Shown: positions 7,814 through 16,901, counted from the stretch's first letter. The stretch is 64,000 bases of DNA from JACJVV01 sp964581515 (GCA_964581515.1 CAZOOV010000007.1:1-64000), one strand, 5' to 3'. The notes: a model not told the origin generated them from the sequence alone. A program made the numbers and translations.

Positions 7814-8299
7814 TCAGTTCAGAAAGTGTTTTTTGAGCAGGAATAACAGTTCAGGATGGAATTTCTCGCCTTTTTCTATCATTTCTTTGATTTCGTCTAT
7901 TGTGAAGTATTCTACCTTCAACACTTTAGATTCTAGCTTGAACTCTCCTTCATATATCGCTTTGAAGGTTGATAAGAATTTTGCAAGGCCTCTAGCATCA
8001 TCATAGAAGTCTTTGTATAGAAGGGTAATATCTGATGTTGTACCTAATTCTTCTTTATATTCTCTGAGTGCAGCTTTTTCATAGCTCTCACCACTACTAA
8101 CATGACCGCCTACAGCAGTTGACCAATGGAGTGGACAAAAACTGCATTCTTCACTTCTCAATTGAAGAGCCATCTTGCCTTCTTGATTGAAAAGTAGGAT
8201 ATGAACAATCCTATGCATTAGTTTTTTTTCGTAGATTTCATTTCTTGGCGCTTTGCCTATTACTTTATCATCCTTATCTACAATATCTAGAAATTCCAT
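7814..8299 (-). CDS. NUDIX hydrolase, IDI-like subgroup
   Basis: 161 aa. The NUDIX box reads GGHVSSGESYEKAALREYKEELG, with the REYKEE core intact. The opening EFLDIVDKDDKVIGKAPRNEIYEK and the HRIVHILLFNQEGKMALQLRS segment resemble the YfcD/IDI-like branch of the superfamily. It lacks the NTCCGHP catalytic cysteine motif of true isomerases (CPLHWSTAVGGHV instead), so pyrophosphohydrolase activity is more likely. It lies 32 bp downstream of an acidic small protein on the same strand and may share its transcript. Confidence 0.82.
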   Translation of the reverse strand: MEFLDIVDKDDKVIGKAPRNEIYEKKLMHRIVHILLFNQEGKMALQLRSEECSFCPLHWSTAVGGHVSSGESYEKAALREYKEELGTTSDITLLYKDFYDDARGLAKFLSTFKAIYEGEFKLESKVLKVEYFTIDEIKEMIEKGEKFHPELLFLLKKHFLN

Positions 8300-8331
8300 T
8301 TTAAATTATAATAAGATTAAAAATAAATCAC

Positions 8332-8664
8332 CTATTGAGTTGGTTGTTGAGGTTGAGCAGACGGTTGTGGTTGTGCTGCTGGTTGTTGAGGTGGCGGTGC
8401 TTGTTGTTGTTCTTGGTCTTGTGTGGTTTGTGTATAACCTTCTTCTTCACTATCTCCTTCATCATCCTCAAATTGTTCATCATAGGCTTTTTCAAATTCT
8501 TCTTCTGTGAAAATTCCTTTTTTAACTAGAAGTTCAACTAATGCATCAACTCTTGCTTGGTTATCTGTTGCAAGATCTTCAACATCTTCTTCTTCATCTT
8601 GTTCTTCGTTTAAAGCTTCTTCTTCTAAATCCGCAGAAATAGGTGTTTCTTGTATCTCTTCCAT
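8332..8664 (-). CDS. Acidic low-complexity protein with Gln/Pro-rich tail
   Basis: 110 aa with no recognisable domain. The N-terminal 45 residues are very Glu/Asp-rich, a short helical segment (DALVELLVKKGIFTEEEFEKAYDEQ) follows, and the C-terminus is Gln/Pro/Ala (PPPQQPAAQPQPSA). The helical segment is reminiscent of short C-terminal oligomerisation helices seen in small archaeal proteins. A GAGGTG site precedes the ATG, and it lies 14 bp after the next acidic ORF, so the two form an operon. Confidence 0.55.
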   Translation of the reverse strand: MEEIQETPISADLEEEALNEEQDEEEDVEDLATDNQARVDALVELLVKKGIFTEEEFEKAYDEQFEDDEGDSEEEGYTQTTQDQEQQQAPPPQQPAAQPQPSAQPQQPTQ

Positions 8665-8678
8665 TATATTTCACCTCT

Positions 8679-8864
8679 TTACTCTTCTTCTTCTTCTTTA
8701 TTGTCTTCAGATTCAGATTCTTCTGCAGCTTCTTCATATCCTTTTAGAAATGCTTCTTCCCTTGTAGATATCTCATCTTCTTCAAGTAATTCTTCTCTTG
8801 ATTCTTCCACATGATCTTCTGAATCTTCAACTTGATCATCCATATATTCTTCGTAATCTTGCAT
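8679..8864 (-). CDS. Small highly acidic protein
   Basis: 61 aa, about half Glu/Asp, no domain recognised. It is supported as a gene by a very strong ribosome site (AAGGAGGTC) 7 bp before the ATG and by its tight spacing to the next acidic ORF. It could be a charged chaperone-like or nucleic-acid-mimic peptide, but nothing in the sequence proves this. Confidence 0.5.
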   Translation of the reverse strand: MQDYEEYMDDQVEDSEDHVEESREELLEEDEISTREEAFLKGYEEAAEESESEDNKEEEEE

Positions 8865-9191
8865 GATATGACCTCCTTTTTCTTGTATTAGAGCTTATCT
8901 TGAGCTTATATTAAAAAAATAATAGTAAAACTGTTGTAATCTATGGATAATTACATCTATTCTGCAAGCCCTTTGTATTTATATACTTTTTGTTAAGATA
9001 TGTCTAGTATATATGCTCTTTTTCACTACTTAAGTTTGACACTAAATGTTTATATAACTCTTATAATGTATGGGTTTTATATAGGCGATTTAGAAAAGTA
9101 TTTATAGTAACAGAGAATTATAAGATAGGTGTTAGGTAAGTAATATTTATTATTAATTATGCCGTTATTTAATTGAAAGTTGGTGAAATAC
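8865..9191. other. 327-bp intergenic region with divergent promoters
   Basis: No gene of convincing quality. The left edge carries the ribosome site of the acidic-protein operon and its AT-rich promoter. On the + strand there is a series of TATA-like elements: TATTTATATAC near 8976, GTTTATATAAC near 9049, TTTTATATAG near 9074 and TATTTATAGTAA near 9099. The last is followed by an untranslated leader of about 65 nt before the HTH gene. Several overlapping promoters or a regulated leader are possible. Confidence 0.5.
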
Positions 9192-9407
9192 ATGGGACAA
9201 CAAGACGTATATGACTTTTTGAAGAAAAATAGGACAAAGTGGATGTCTGCTCGTGATATTGCAGAAGGACTTAAGGCTTCTTTAGGAAGTGTTACAAATA
9301 ATCTGAAGAAGTTAAGAGAAAGCAAACAGATTTTCTTTAGGATGAATGATCGTACTATCAAGCCTGCGGGAAAGAAAAAGATATACGAATATAAGTTCAA
9401 AAGGTAA
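9192..9407 (+). CDS. Small winged-helix DNA-binding protein
   Basis: 71 aa, a bare winged-helix/MarR-like HTH. The helix-turn-helix is ARDIAEGLKASLGSVTNNLKKL (two adjoining pieces), followed by a basic wing ending in IYEYKFKR. The domain is common in DPANN as a stand-alone transcription regulator. The ATG at 9192 has GGTGA 6 bases upstream; an in-frame TTG at 9180 overlaps that site and is not used in this reading. It precedes the RimB-like/RimK pair by about 90 bp on the same strand and could regulate it (inference). Confidence 0.75.
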   Translation: MGQQDVYDFLKKNRTKWMSARDIAEGLKASLGSVTNNLKKLRESKQIFFRMNDRTIKPAGKKKIYEYKFKR

Positions 9408-9498
9408 TTAGAGTTCTTTTTATTTTCTTTTAGGGAAATGGTTATAAATCAAAAACTTTATAGCTTGCTGAAAGTAAGAATATTTGATAGGTGATAAC

Positions 9499-9861
9499 AT
9501 GGCTCTGACAAAGGCAAATACGATAGGCCTGACACAAAAGATGACTGTGCTTGGCAATAAGAATAAAAGCAAAGTAGTAGTTGCACGAATCGATACAGGA
9601 GCAGTCATATCTTCAATTGATTTGAAATTGGCAGCAGAACTTGGACTTGGGCCAGTAGTCAGGACTAAGAAAGTCAAGAATGCAAATGGCATGACTGAAA
9701 GACCAATAGTATATTGTAAATTTAAGATAAAAGGTAAAACCTATAGGGCAGAAGTAACTTTGGCTGATAGACATAATCTTAAATTTAGAGCATTAATTGG
9801 GCAGAACTTATTAAAGAAAACAAATTTTTATATTAATCCGAGACTTAAATTAACCGAATAA
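9499..9861 (+). CDS. RimB-like retropepsin-fold protease (putative ATP-dependent zinc protease family)
   Basis: 120 aa with the aspartic-protease-like fold of the PF05618 family: VVARIDTGAVISSIDL carries the DTGA catalytic motif, and FRALIGQNLL is the conserved flap/C-terminal segment. In bacteria RimB-like proteases sit next to RimK ligases and remove or trim glutamate tails. Here it ends 9 bp before the RimK gene, the same pairing. The ATG at 9499 has GGTGAT just upstream; an in-frame TTG lies 15 bp earlier. Confidence 0.82.
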   Translation: MALTKANTIGLTQKMTVLGNKNKSKVVVARIDTGAVISSIDLKLAAELGLGPVVRTKKVKNANGMTERPIVYCKFKIKGKTYRAEVTLADRHNLKFRALIGQNLLKKTNFYINPRLKLTE

Positions 9862-9870
9862 GGTGCATAA

Positions 9871-10956
9871 ATGAGGGCAGCAATCATCAGTATGGGGAGT
9901 ACGAGTTCAAAATGGACAGCTAAGGCTTTAGGCGACCATTTTGATGAAGTTGATGAGCTTGACATAAGAAGAATTGAGATTGATATCTCTAATAAACCAA
10001 TAATTCTTCATAACGGTGAGCCTATCAAGCAGTATGATTGTGTATATGCTAAGGGTTCTTATAAATTTGCAATGACTCTTCGCGCTATAACAGATGTTCT
10101 GAAATCTTATAATAAATTAATATATCTGCCATATGAAAGTGAATCTTATACAAATGGTCATGATAAAATCTTGAGTCATCTTAAATTATTACACAATCAA
10201 GTACCTACTCCTGTAACATATATTGCGTCTAGTCCAGAAGCAGGAAAAGATATATTGAAAAAAATGAATTATCCTATTATCATGAAAATCCCTAGCGGAA
10301 CTCAAGGTAAGCGAGTTATGTTTGCAGATTCTTTTGAAGCTGCATCTTCTATGCTTGATACGTTGACTACATTAAGGCAACCTTTTTTGATACAAGAATA
10401 TATTGAGACAGATTCAACTGATCTTAGGGTGATCATTGTAGGAGACAAAGTGATTGCAGCAATGAAAAGAGTGGGAAAAAAGGATGATAAGAGAAGCAAT
10501 CTGCATGCAGGCGGTGCAGGAGAAATAATTGTGCCAAGCGAGGAAGTTAAGAAAATTGCACTTAAGGCTGCAAAAGCATTAGGTACAGAAATATGTGGTG
10601 TTGATATTTTAGATAGCAAACTTAAAGGACCATTAGTAATTGAACTTAATCTTTCTCCTGGTCTTCAAGGTGTAACAAAAGCAACGGGAATAGATGTTGC
10701 AGATAAGATTGCACAATATCTTGCAAAGAAAACAAAAAGTCTACTTGAAAAGAATAAAAAGAAAACAAATGATGTACTTGAAGATCTTGACATAAGAAAA
10801 AGCAAGATGGCATGCATAATAACTAATCTTAGTGCAAGGGGTTCTAAATTAATCTTACCTGAGATTGCGTATAAGATCTCTAAGATAGATGAAGATACTG
10901 AAGTAGAACTTTGTGTTGAGAAAGGTGCAATAAATATAAAAAAGTCAGATAAATAA
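9871..10956 (+). CDS. rimK: RimK-family ATP-grasp alpha-L-glutamate ligase
   Basis: 361 aa. Residues about 85-290 form the ATP-grasp module: HDKILSHLKLL, YPIIMKIPSGTQGKRV, the LIQEYIETD hinge and GVDILDSK...PLVIELNLSPGLQG, with the metal-binding Glu/Asn. RimK enzymes add amino acids, typically glutamate, to protein or small-molecule acceptors. The N-terminal pre-ATP-grasp domain is typical. A C-terminal extension (residues 300-361) goes beyond standard RimK and may recognise the acceptor. Translation starts at an ATG with GGTG 7 bases upstream. Forms a pair with the RimB-like protease. Confidence 0.88.
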   Translation: MRAAIISMGSTSSKWTAKALGDHFDEVDELDIRRIEIDISNKPIILHNGEPIKQYDCVYAKGSYKFAMTLRAITDVLKSYNKLIYLPYESESYTNGHDKILSHLKLLHNQVPTPVTYIASSPEAGKDILKKMNYPIIMKIPSGTQGKRVMFADSFEAASSMLDTLTTLRQPFLIQEYIETDSTDLRVIIVGDKVIAAMKRVGKKDDKRSNLHAGGAGEIIVPSEEVKKIALKAAKALGTEICGVDILDSKLKGPLVIELNLSPGLQGVTKATGIDVADKIAQYLAKKTKSLLEKNKKKTNDVLEDLDIRKSKMACIITNLSARGSKLILPEIAYKISKIDEDTEVELCVEKGAINIKKSDK

Positions 10957-11135
10957 ATTTTTTTATAATTTCTATCATTTCTTTATCACTTTTTAGGAGA
11001 GTTTTGATTTGTATCTTTTGTTATTTCTGAACTGTATATTTAGAAAATTATATAAAGGATAATCAGGGAATTTGAGGTAAAGAGTAGTGTTTAGGGTATT
11101 TAGATGTTAGTGTAAAAAAGAAGGTGTATATTATC

Positions 11136-12446
11136 TTGAATAAAAGTAGGAAGTTAGGAACGTTAAGAGAATTAAGAAAATCTAAAAAAGCTCAGGCAGC
11201 AATGGAATTCTTGATGACCTATGGTTGGGCTTTGATTGTCATTATCATTGTCATTAGTGCACTTGTTTTCTTTGGTTCATTAGATGCTGACAGCCGTATT
11301 GCTGATAGAGCAGATTTAGGTACAGGATTCATAGTCAATACTGTTTCAGTCGGTACTGATATTATAATTATTTCTGTTACAAACGCAATTGGAAAACCAG
11401 TAATTGGTTTTCAGATAGAAGCTCTTGATTGTGATAATTCAATTATGGCGACTGCAATTTCAAATCCTATGACTATTGACGAAGGTAAGACAGAGGTTGT
11501 TGTAATACCTTGTGATGGTCCAATACAGGGTACTAAATTCAAAACAAATCTTAAAATAAGTTATGATATAAAGACACTTAGTGAAACACTTTCGCATGAG
11601 AATAAAGGTTTGCTTGTTTCTGAAGTGGGTGGTTCTTTATCTGGTCCTGAGGGAGTAATATTTGATTTTAGCGCTGGTCCAGATGGATGGTTTACTGGAG
11701 GAGATGCAAATCCACCTTGGGCTTATGGGTCGCAATCTCCTTGCGGGGATAATTTTGGAGTGCCTGCAATGTATGCAGATCAATGCAGTACTACTGATAC
11801 TTGGGATGATCCAATGTGGAGTCCTGAAATAGATCTTAGCGGGATGAGCACTGCAACTGTTTCTGCTTCAGTATGGAAGAATGATGAGACACAATGGGGC
11901 TGGTTTTTTGATATAGGTTATGTTTTGATATCACAAGACGGAGGACTCACATGGGATACACTAAGCCCTTTAGGATATACTGGTCCTGGATGGACAACTG
12001 TTACTTATGATGTGAGTGCTTATACTGGCGGTTCTGTATGGTTAGGATTTTTATTTGAAACTCTTGACGGCTGTTGTAGTTTTGAGACATTTGCTGTTAC
12101 AAACATAAGTGTTACTGAAGGAACACCTGCATGTGATTGTGCAGTCGATCTTGTCTGCTGTCCAATTGCTGGAATGGTATGTGAAGCAGCAGGCTGTACT
12201 GGTTATGATTATGGTCCTAATTTTGGATATGAACTTACATATGCTGATGGTTGGATGTGTGGCTGGGAAGATCAGGATTTCTTTGCACAGTATGAATATT
12301 GTTATGATGGTGGTTTTTGGGATATTTATGATCAGTTTCAGGGCTATTGCGGATGGTGCGATGATCCTTCTGGAAGCAACTGTAATGATGTATATGATCA
12401 AAGCTGGACCTGGATTTGCAGCAATTGCGCATGTCCGTTTACATGA
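11136..12446 (+). CDS. Class III signal peptide protein with jelly-roll domain and Cys-rich C-terminus (copy 1)
   Basis: About 436 aa. The N-terminus has the archaellin/pilin-type class III signal peptide: basic KSKKA, then QAAMEFLMTYGWA and a hydrophobic helix; cleavage is expected before the Gln. A beta-rich pilin-like region follows to about residue 165. Residues 175-330 resemble a concanavalin/MAM-like adhesive domain (IFDFSAGPDGW...FDIGYVLISQDGG...FAVTNISV). The last 110 residues are Cys- and aromatic-rich. The start is likely TTG at 11136, since AAGGTG lies 9 bp upstream as for its two paralogs; GTG at 11124 is inside that site. Likely a cell-surface filament or adhesin. First of three in a row. 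Confidence 0.8.
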   Translation: MNKSRKLGTLRELRKSKKAQAAMEFLMTYGWALIVIIIVISALVFFGSLDADSRIADRADLGTGFIVNTVSVGTDIIIISVTNAIGKPVIGFQIEALDCDNSIMATAISNPMTIDEGKTEVVVIPCDGPIQGTKFKTNLKISYDIKTLSETLSHENKGLLVSEVGGSLSGPEGVIFDFSAGPDGWFTGGDANPPWAYGSQSPCGDNFGVPAMYADQCSTTDTWDDPMWSPEIDLSGMSTATVSASVWKNDETQWGWFFDIGYVLISQDGGLTWDTLSPLGYTGPGWTTVTYDVSAYTGGSVWLGFLFETLDGCCSFETFAVTNISVTEGTPACDCAVDLVCCPIAGMVCEAAGCTGYDYGPNFGYELTYADGWMCGWEDQDFFAQYEYCYDGGFWDIYDQFQGYCGWCDDPSGSNCNDVYDQSWTWICSNCACPFT

Positions 12447-12487
12447 ATTTACATTTTGACTGATAAGATTAGAAGAGGTAATAAAAG

Positions 12488-14116
12488 ATGAAAAAATACT
12501 TTCCATTAAAAGATTCAAAAAGAGCTCAAGCTGCTATGGAATTCTTAATGACCTATGGTTGGGCATTACTTGTTGTATTGATTGTTATCGGTGCATTGGC
12601 ATTCTTTGGACTGTTGAATCCAAACAGATTTTTGCCTGATAAGGTTGAGATGGGAAGTGGTTTTGTCGTAAGGACAGCAACTGTCGGGGAAGACGGCATA
12701 CAGATGCTGGTATACAATGGTCTTGGGAAACCTGTATTGAATATGCAGATCGAGATCCTTGGTTGTGATAATTATGTTGATGGAGCTTCATATGCCTCAG
12801 GCAATGCAATTTCACAAATGCAGACTGTAGGAGAAGGCGATACTGCGATGTTCGAGATATATTGCGAGGGTCCTATTGCAAATACTAAATTCACATCTGA
12901 TATAAAGATAAATTATGATACAAAGACACTGGAAGAGACCTTGAGCCATGAGCAGCAGGGCATGATAAGCTCAGAGGTAGGTGGTGTTCTTCTTGGGATA
13001 GTGAATCCAGGGGAAGGAGGAGGAGATGCAGATTACACAGGTCCAACAACATTTGATTTCAGCACAGGGGGAGATGAATGGGTGACAAATGGCACTCCTT
13101 CATTTTATAGCGGTTCTGTCACAGGATGTGGGCTTGATGTTGGTGTCGATTCAATGTGCGCAGACCAGTGCAGTACAACAGGCACATGGAATGATATAAT
13201 GTGGGGCCCTTCAATTGCATTGACAGGCATGAGTTCAGCAATGCTTTCTGCAGATGTCTGGAAAGAGGATGAGACACAATATGGTTGGTATTATGATATT
13301 GGCTATATTGTAATATCTACTGATGGAGGTACTACTTATGATACATTGAGTGCACTAGGCTATTCGTCTGGATGGACCACTGTTGAATATGATATTGATG
13401 CTTATCTTGGAGAGACTATCTCTATAGGGGTGTTGTTTAATACACAAGACGGATGCTGTAGCTTTGAGAGCTTCTGCATAACAAATATAGAAGTGACTGA
13501 AGGAGAGCCTTCATGCGATTGCGCTACAGAAGCAGATGTGTGCTGCCCAATAGCAGATTTCTCATGCACTGCAACAGGATGTGAAGGTTACGATGATGCT
13601 GGACCATTGTTCGGGTTTGCCATGTCTTCAGCCAGCGACTGGAGCTGTGAATGGCAAAGCCCTATATATCAATGGAATTGGTATGAATACTGCTATGATG
13701 GACAGTGGAATGCATATAACAATTGTGATGGAGGGTATCAATGCAACAACTGTGATGTCACATACAGCAATTGCCAGCAAGTTTATGATCAGAATTGGAA
13801 TACTGTATGCAATAACTGCGCATGTCCTGACCAGCCTAGCGAATGCATCATGACATGCACTGCTTCCGGATGTCCTGACACCCAGACTGGCCCTAATTTC
13901 GGTGGCCCTATCAAGTATGCCTCAGACTGGGGTTGTGAATGGGGAGATTATGGTGTCGACTATGAATATTGCAGCGGTGGTAACTGGTATTTTGAGAATG
14001 GAGACTTAGGCTATTACTGTGGATCATGCGATGAAGCAGGATCCTATTGCAGTTATGTCTATGAACTTCCTGACTGGAATACGTATTGCAATAATTGTGC
14101 ATGTCCAATGATGTAG
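12488..14116 (+). CDS. Class III signal peptide protein with jelly-roll domain and two Cys-rich modules (copy 2)
   Basis: 542 aa, same design as the preceding gene, 41 bp downstream with its own GAGGT site. The N-terminal RAQAAMEFLMTYGWA signal and following helix are nearly identical, and the adhesive domain repeats at residues 190-345. The C-terminal Cys-rich module is present twice: each copy runs from a CSA/CTA-TxSGCxG-type segment through GP-FG, a WxCEW segment, YEYC and ends CNNCACP. Codon choice is visibly more GC-rich than in the next paralog, hinting at a different history or expression level. Probably displayed on the surface; disulfide-rich. Confidence 0.8.
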   Translation: MKKYFPLKDSKRAQAAMEFLMTYGWALLVVLIVIGALAFFGLLNPNRFLPDKVEMGSGFVVRTATVGEDGIQMLVYNGLGKPVLNMQIEILGCDNYVDGASYASGNAISQMQTVGEGDTAMFEIYCEGPIANTKFTSDIKINYDTKTLEETLSHEQQGMISSEVGGVLLGIVNPGEGGGDADYTGPTTFDFSTGGDEWVTNGTPSFYSGSVTGCGLDVGVDSMCADQCSTTGTWNDIMWGPSIALTGMSSAMLSADVWKEDETQYGWYYDIGYIVISTDGGTTYDTLSALGYSSGWTTVEYDIDAYLGETISIGVLFNTQDGCCSFESFCITNIEVTEGEPSCDCATEADVCCPIADFSCTATGCEGYDDAGPLFGFAMSSASDWSCEWQSPIYQWNWYEYCYDGQWNAYNNCDGGYQCNNCDVTYSNCQQVYDQNWNTVCNNCACPDQPSECIMTCTASGCPDTQTGPNFGGPIKYASDWGCEWGDYGVDYEYCSGGNWYFENGDLGYYCGSCDEAGSYCSYVYELPDWNTYCNNCACPMM

Positions 14117-14291
14117 GTCAGTTTTCTCTTTTTTTTCTTATTCTTTAGTTGTTATTTTATCTCTTTATTTTAACTCAAGTTCTAGAAAAATATATAAATG
14201 ACTTAACTTAAAATGGATCATTAATTAGTGATTTTATTATTATTATTATTATATTAAGATATTAGTCAAATTCAAAAAAAGAGGTAGAAAG

Positions 14292-16352
14292 ATGATAAAA
14301 AAACACTTCCCTAATTTCTCAAAATCTAAAAGAGCACAGGCTGCTATGGAATTCTTAATGACCTATGGTTGGGCATTGATGGTGGTTCTTATTGTAATTG
14401 GAGCATTGGCATTTTTTGGGCTTTTAAATCCTGATAAATTTTTGCCTGACAAAGTTGAGATGGGAACTGGTTTTATTGTGCGATCTGTTGCTGTAGGAGA
14501 AAATGGTATACAAATACTTGTATTTAATGGTATAGGAAATCCTGCTCGTGGTTTTCAGATAGAAGTTGAAGCATGCGAAAATTATGTTGAGGGAGGAGCT
14601 TATGACACAGGTAATTCAATATCAGATATAACTACAATAGGGGAAGGGGAGACTGAAATGTTCACTATTGAATGTACAGGACCTATTGAAGGTACTAAAT
14701 TTAAATCAGATTTAACTATGTATTATTCTACAAAAGTACTTTCTGAGACTATTACACATGAGCAATCAGGACTTCTTAATGTTGAAGTAGGAGGAGAATT
14801 AGATTTAGTAGGAGGAGAATTAGATTTAGGATGTGGTGCATCAAATTGTGGTTCATGTGGACAAGGTGATTGTTCTTCTGGTTGTTCTTGGGACGGTGCA
14901 TCATGTAATTCATGCAATCCTTATTCATGTAGTTCATGTACACAAACTGATTGTGAAGCAGCATCTGGCTGTGCTTGGACAGGATCCCAGTGTATAATAT
15001 TGAATTCATTCTCATGTGAATCAGCATCTGACCAAGGGACCTGTGAACAGGCATCCGGCTGTGGATTTAGTTCAACATTTGGTTGTACAAGCTGTGGAAC
15101 TGGAAACTGTGGTTCTTGTGATTCTGAAACATGTGGTAGTTCTAGTGAATGTGCTAATCATTGGAGCGGAGCTTGTATGGATGTTGAAGATATGATGTGG
15201 TGTTGGGATATTAATGATGAGAATGGATGCAATGGAAAAGAAGGATGTAGCTGGAGTGGTGGAGGTTGGTGTGATTATTGTACTGAAGGAGTAGGATATG
15301 GATGTAATACAGAGGAAGATTGCGAGGAAAGTGGGAGTTATTGGTTAACTAATTATCCATATTCAGATGATGGAACTTATTGTACTGATAAATGGGGCTA
15401 TTGTTATTATGGTTATGATGGGGATCAATCAAATTGTGAAGCAGATTCATTATGTGTATGGTATAGTAATTCATGTAGGCCATGTTCTGATGAATGTTAT
15501 GACTGTACTTCAAGCAGCTATTGTAATGTAAATCCTTTATGTACATGGGGTACTACATGTACTCCTATTACTGAGACATGTCCAGACCAATGCGGGGGTT
15601 GCACAGATCAGTCTACTTGTGAATCTGCAGGATGTATTTGGGCATCATCTACAAGTGAATGCTGGCTTGATATGACTGGAACTAGTTGTTGGGATCTCTG
15701 GAATGTGCCGGAAGAAGTTTGTGAAGGATCAGGTTGTTATATGAAAGATGATTATTGTGGTTTTTGCAATTCATATGATTTCTGGTATTGTCCAGATCAA
15801 ACAACTTGTGAGGCTGCTGGTGGAGCATGGATGACTGATTATCCTCATTCTTCTAGTGGTGAACAGTGTGTTTATGAGTCTGATCTTTGTTATTATTCTT
15901 ATCAAGGTGATGAAGCAGGTTGTGATGGAGACCCTGATTGTGGATGGTATAGCAGTGGATATTGTTATTATTGCGGTAATGGGAATTGTGGAAACTGCTG
16001 GCAACAAGGGATGTGTGAAACCGTAGAAGGCTGTATGTGGGATGGTTCTAGTTGTACTTCATGTTCAAGTTCAGCGTGCGGTGCATGTTATGATCAGACT
16101 ACTTGTGAGAGTGTAAGCTGTATATGGGATTCTGGTTCATCTAGTTGTCTATCATGTGATAGTCAGCATTGTACTAATTGTCCTGATCAGACCAATTGTG
16201 AATCTAGTGATGGATGTTCATGGGACGGTGCATCATGTAATACTTGCAATGAATATAGTTGTTCTGGATGTACACAGACTGACTGTGGATCAACTACGGG
16301 CTGTTCATGGTCTGGAAGTGTCTGTGAAGTATGCAATCAGTATACATGTTAA
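14292..16352 (+). CDS. Class III signal peptide protein with a long array of Cys-rich repeats (copy 3), ended by an in-repeat stop
   Basis: 686 aa. The N-terminal signal and pilin-like part match the two upstream paralogs, but the jelly-roll domain is replaced by about 500 residues of Cys-rich repeats. The typical unit is CxxC-xxQTxCExxxGCxWxGxxC (for example CSSCTQTDCEAASGCAWTG and CSGCTQTDCGSTTGCSWSG). Dozens of Cys imply a heavily disulfide-bonded stalk. An 18-bp duplication is seen near 14790-14825. The TAA at 16350-16352 interrupts a repeat whose remainder continues in frame. Own TATA (AAATATATAAATG near 14188) and GAGGT site. Confidence 0.8.
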   Translation: MIKKHFPNFSKSKRAQAAMEFLMTYGWALMVVLIVIGALAFFGLLNPDKFLPDKVEMGTGFIVRSVAVGENGIQILVFNGIGNPARGFQIEVEACENYVEGGAYDTGNSISDITTIGEGETEMFTIECTGPIEGTKFKSDLTMYYSTKVLSETITHEQSGLLNVEVGGELDLVGGELDLGCGASNCGSCGQGDCSSGCSWDGASCNSCNPYSCSSCTQTDCEAASGCAWTGSQCIILNSFSCESASDQGTCEQASGCGFSSTFGCTSCGTGNCGSCDSETCGSSSECANHWSGACMDVEDMMWCWDINDENGCNGKEGCSWSGGGWCDYCTEGVGYGCNTEEDCEESGSYWLTNYPYSDDGTYCTDKWGYCYYGYDGDQSNCEADSLCVWYSNSCRPCSDECYDCTSSSYCNVNPLCTWGTTCTPITETCPDQCGGCTDQSTCESAGCIWASSTSECWLDMTGTSCWDLWNVPEEVCEGSGCYMKDDYCGFCNSYDFWYCPDQTTCEAAGGAWMTDYPHSSSGEQCVYESDLCYYSYQGDEAGCDGDPDCGWYSSGYCYYCGNGNCGNCWQQGMCETVEGCMWDGSSCTSCSSSACGACYDQTTCESVSCIWDSGSSSCLSCDSQHCTNCPDQTNCESSDGCSWDGASCNTCNEYSCSGCTQTDCGSTTGCSWSGSVCEVCNQYTC

Positions 16353-16418
16353 TCTTGCTATACTTCATCTGAATGTTCATCTGCAAGCTGTTCATGGGAC
16401 GGCAGTTCTTGTTCATAA
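16353..16418 (+). pseudogene. In-frame remnant of the last Cys-rich repeat after a premature stop
   Basis: Downstream of the TAA the same frame encodes 21 further residues: SCYTSSECSSA then SCSWDGSSCS, and a second TAA at 16416. This completes the repeat that began CNQYTC. Sister repeats have CNPYSC-S-SC and CNEYSC-S-GC, so the stop sits at a Ser position and a single TCA-to-TAA change would explain it. Either a recent nonsense mutation, an assembly error, or an efficient readthrough site. Confidence 0.7.
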
Positions 16419-16526
16419 ACAGGAATTTATTTTTTACTTAATTATTTTTTATTTAATTAAGAATTAGTTTTTATTCTCTTATTATTCTTTATTTATTATT
16501 ATTATATGACTTTTTTATTTCTTTTT

Positions 16527-16901
16527 TTATTTTTTCATTTTTTCTATCTTTTCTTCTATCTTCTTCTTCAATTCTTCTTTATCTCCTTTCATGGGTATTC
16601 CAATTATCTTAATGTTATCAATTTGTCCTATCTTGTCTTTTAGTTTTAGGAAATAACGAAGATCAAAGTCATGCAGAGAACTGATTCCATCGTCGCTGAG
16701 CTTATTGATGTCTTCAATCAACATAACATCATCTATGCCTTCAACTACATCAAGAATAACAATTCTTCCTTCTTCTAGAAATATTTCATCAGGAGAATCA
16801 CATTTGATGAATTCTACATCATCAATAACAAGTTCATCAGCTATTTCTTTAGCTAAGGAGTCGTTTTCTAAGAATTCATTGCCAAAACAGAATACCTTCA
16901 T
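16527..16901 (-). CDS. [NiFe]-hydrogenase maturation protease (peptidase M52 family)
   Basis: 124 aa, slightly short for the family (about 150). It starts MKVFCFGNEFLENDSLA, the GNE/D motif whose Glu/Asp bind nickel in HycI/HybD. IVILDVVEG carries the second Asp, and SLHDFDLRYFL provides the conserved His. Such proteases cut the C-terminal peptide from the hydrogenase large subunit once nickel is inserted. The likely substrate is the large subunit encoded at 21412-22689, which keeps a C-terminal extension. The start ATG overlaps the stop of a small membrane protein gene (ATGA), so the two are coupled. Confidence 0.82.
   Translation of the reverse strand: MKVFCFGNEFLENDSLAKEIADELVIDDVEFIKCDSPDEIFLEEGRIVILDVVEGIDDVMLIEDINKLSDDGISSLHDFDLRYFLKLKDKIGQIDNIKIIGIPMKGDKEELKKKIEEKIEKMKK

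Noticed and set aside
9000..9106. 35-codon + strand frame in the gap before the HTH gene
   Set aside because: No ribosome site, too close to its TATA for a leaderless start, and composition not protein-like.
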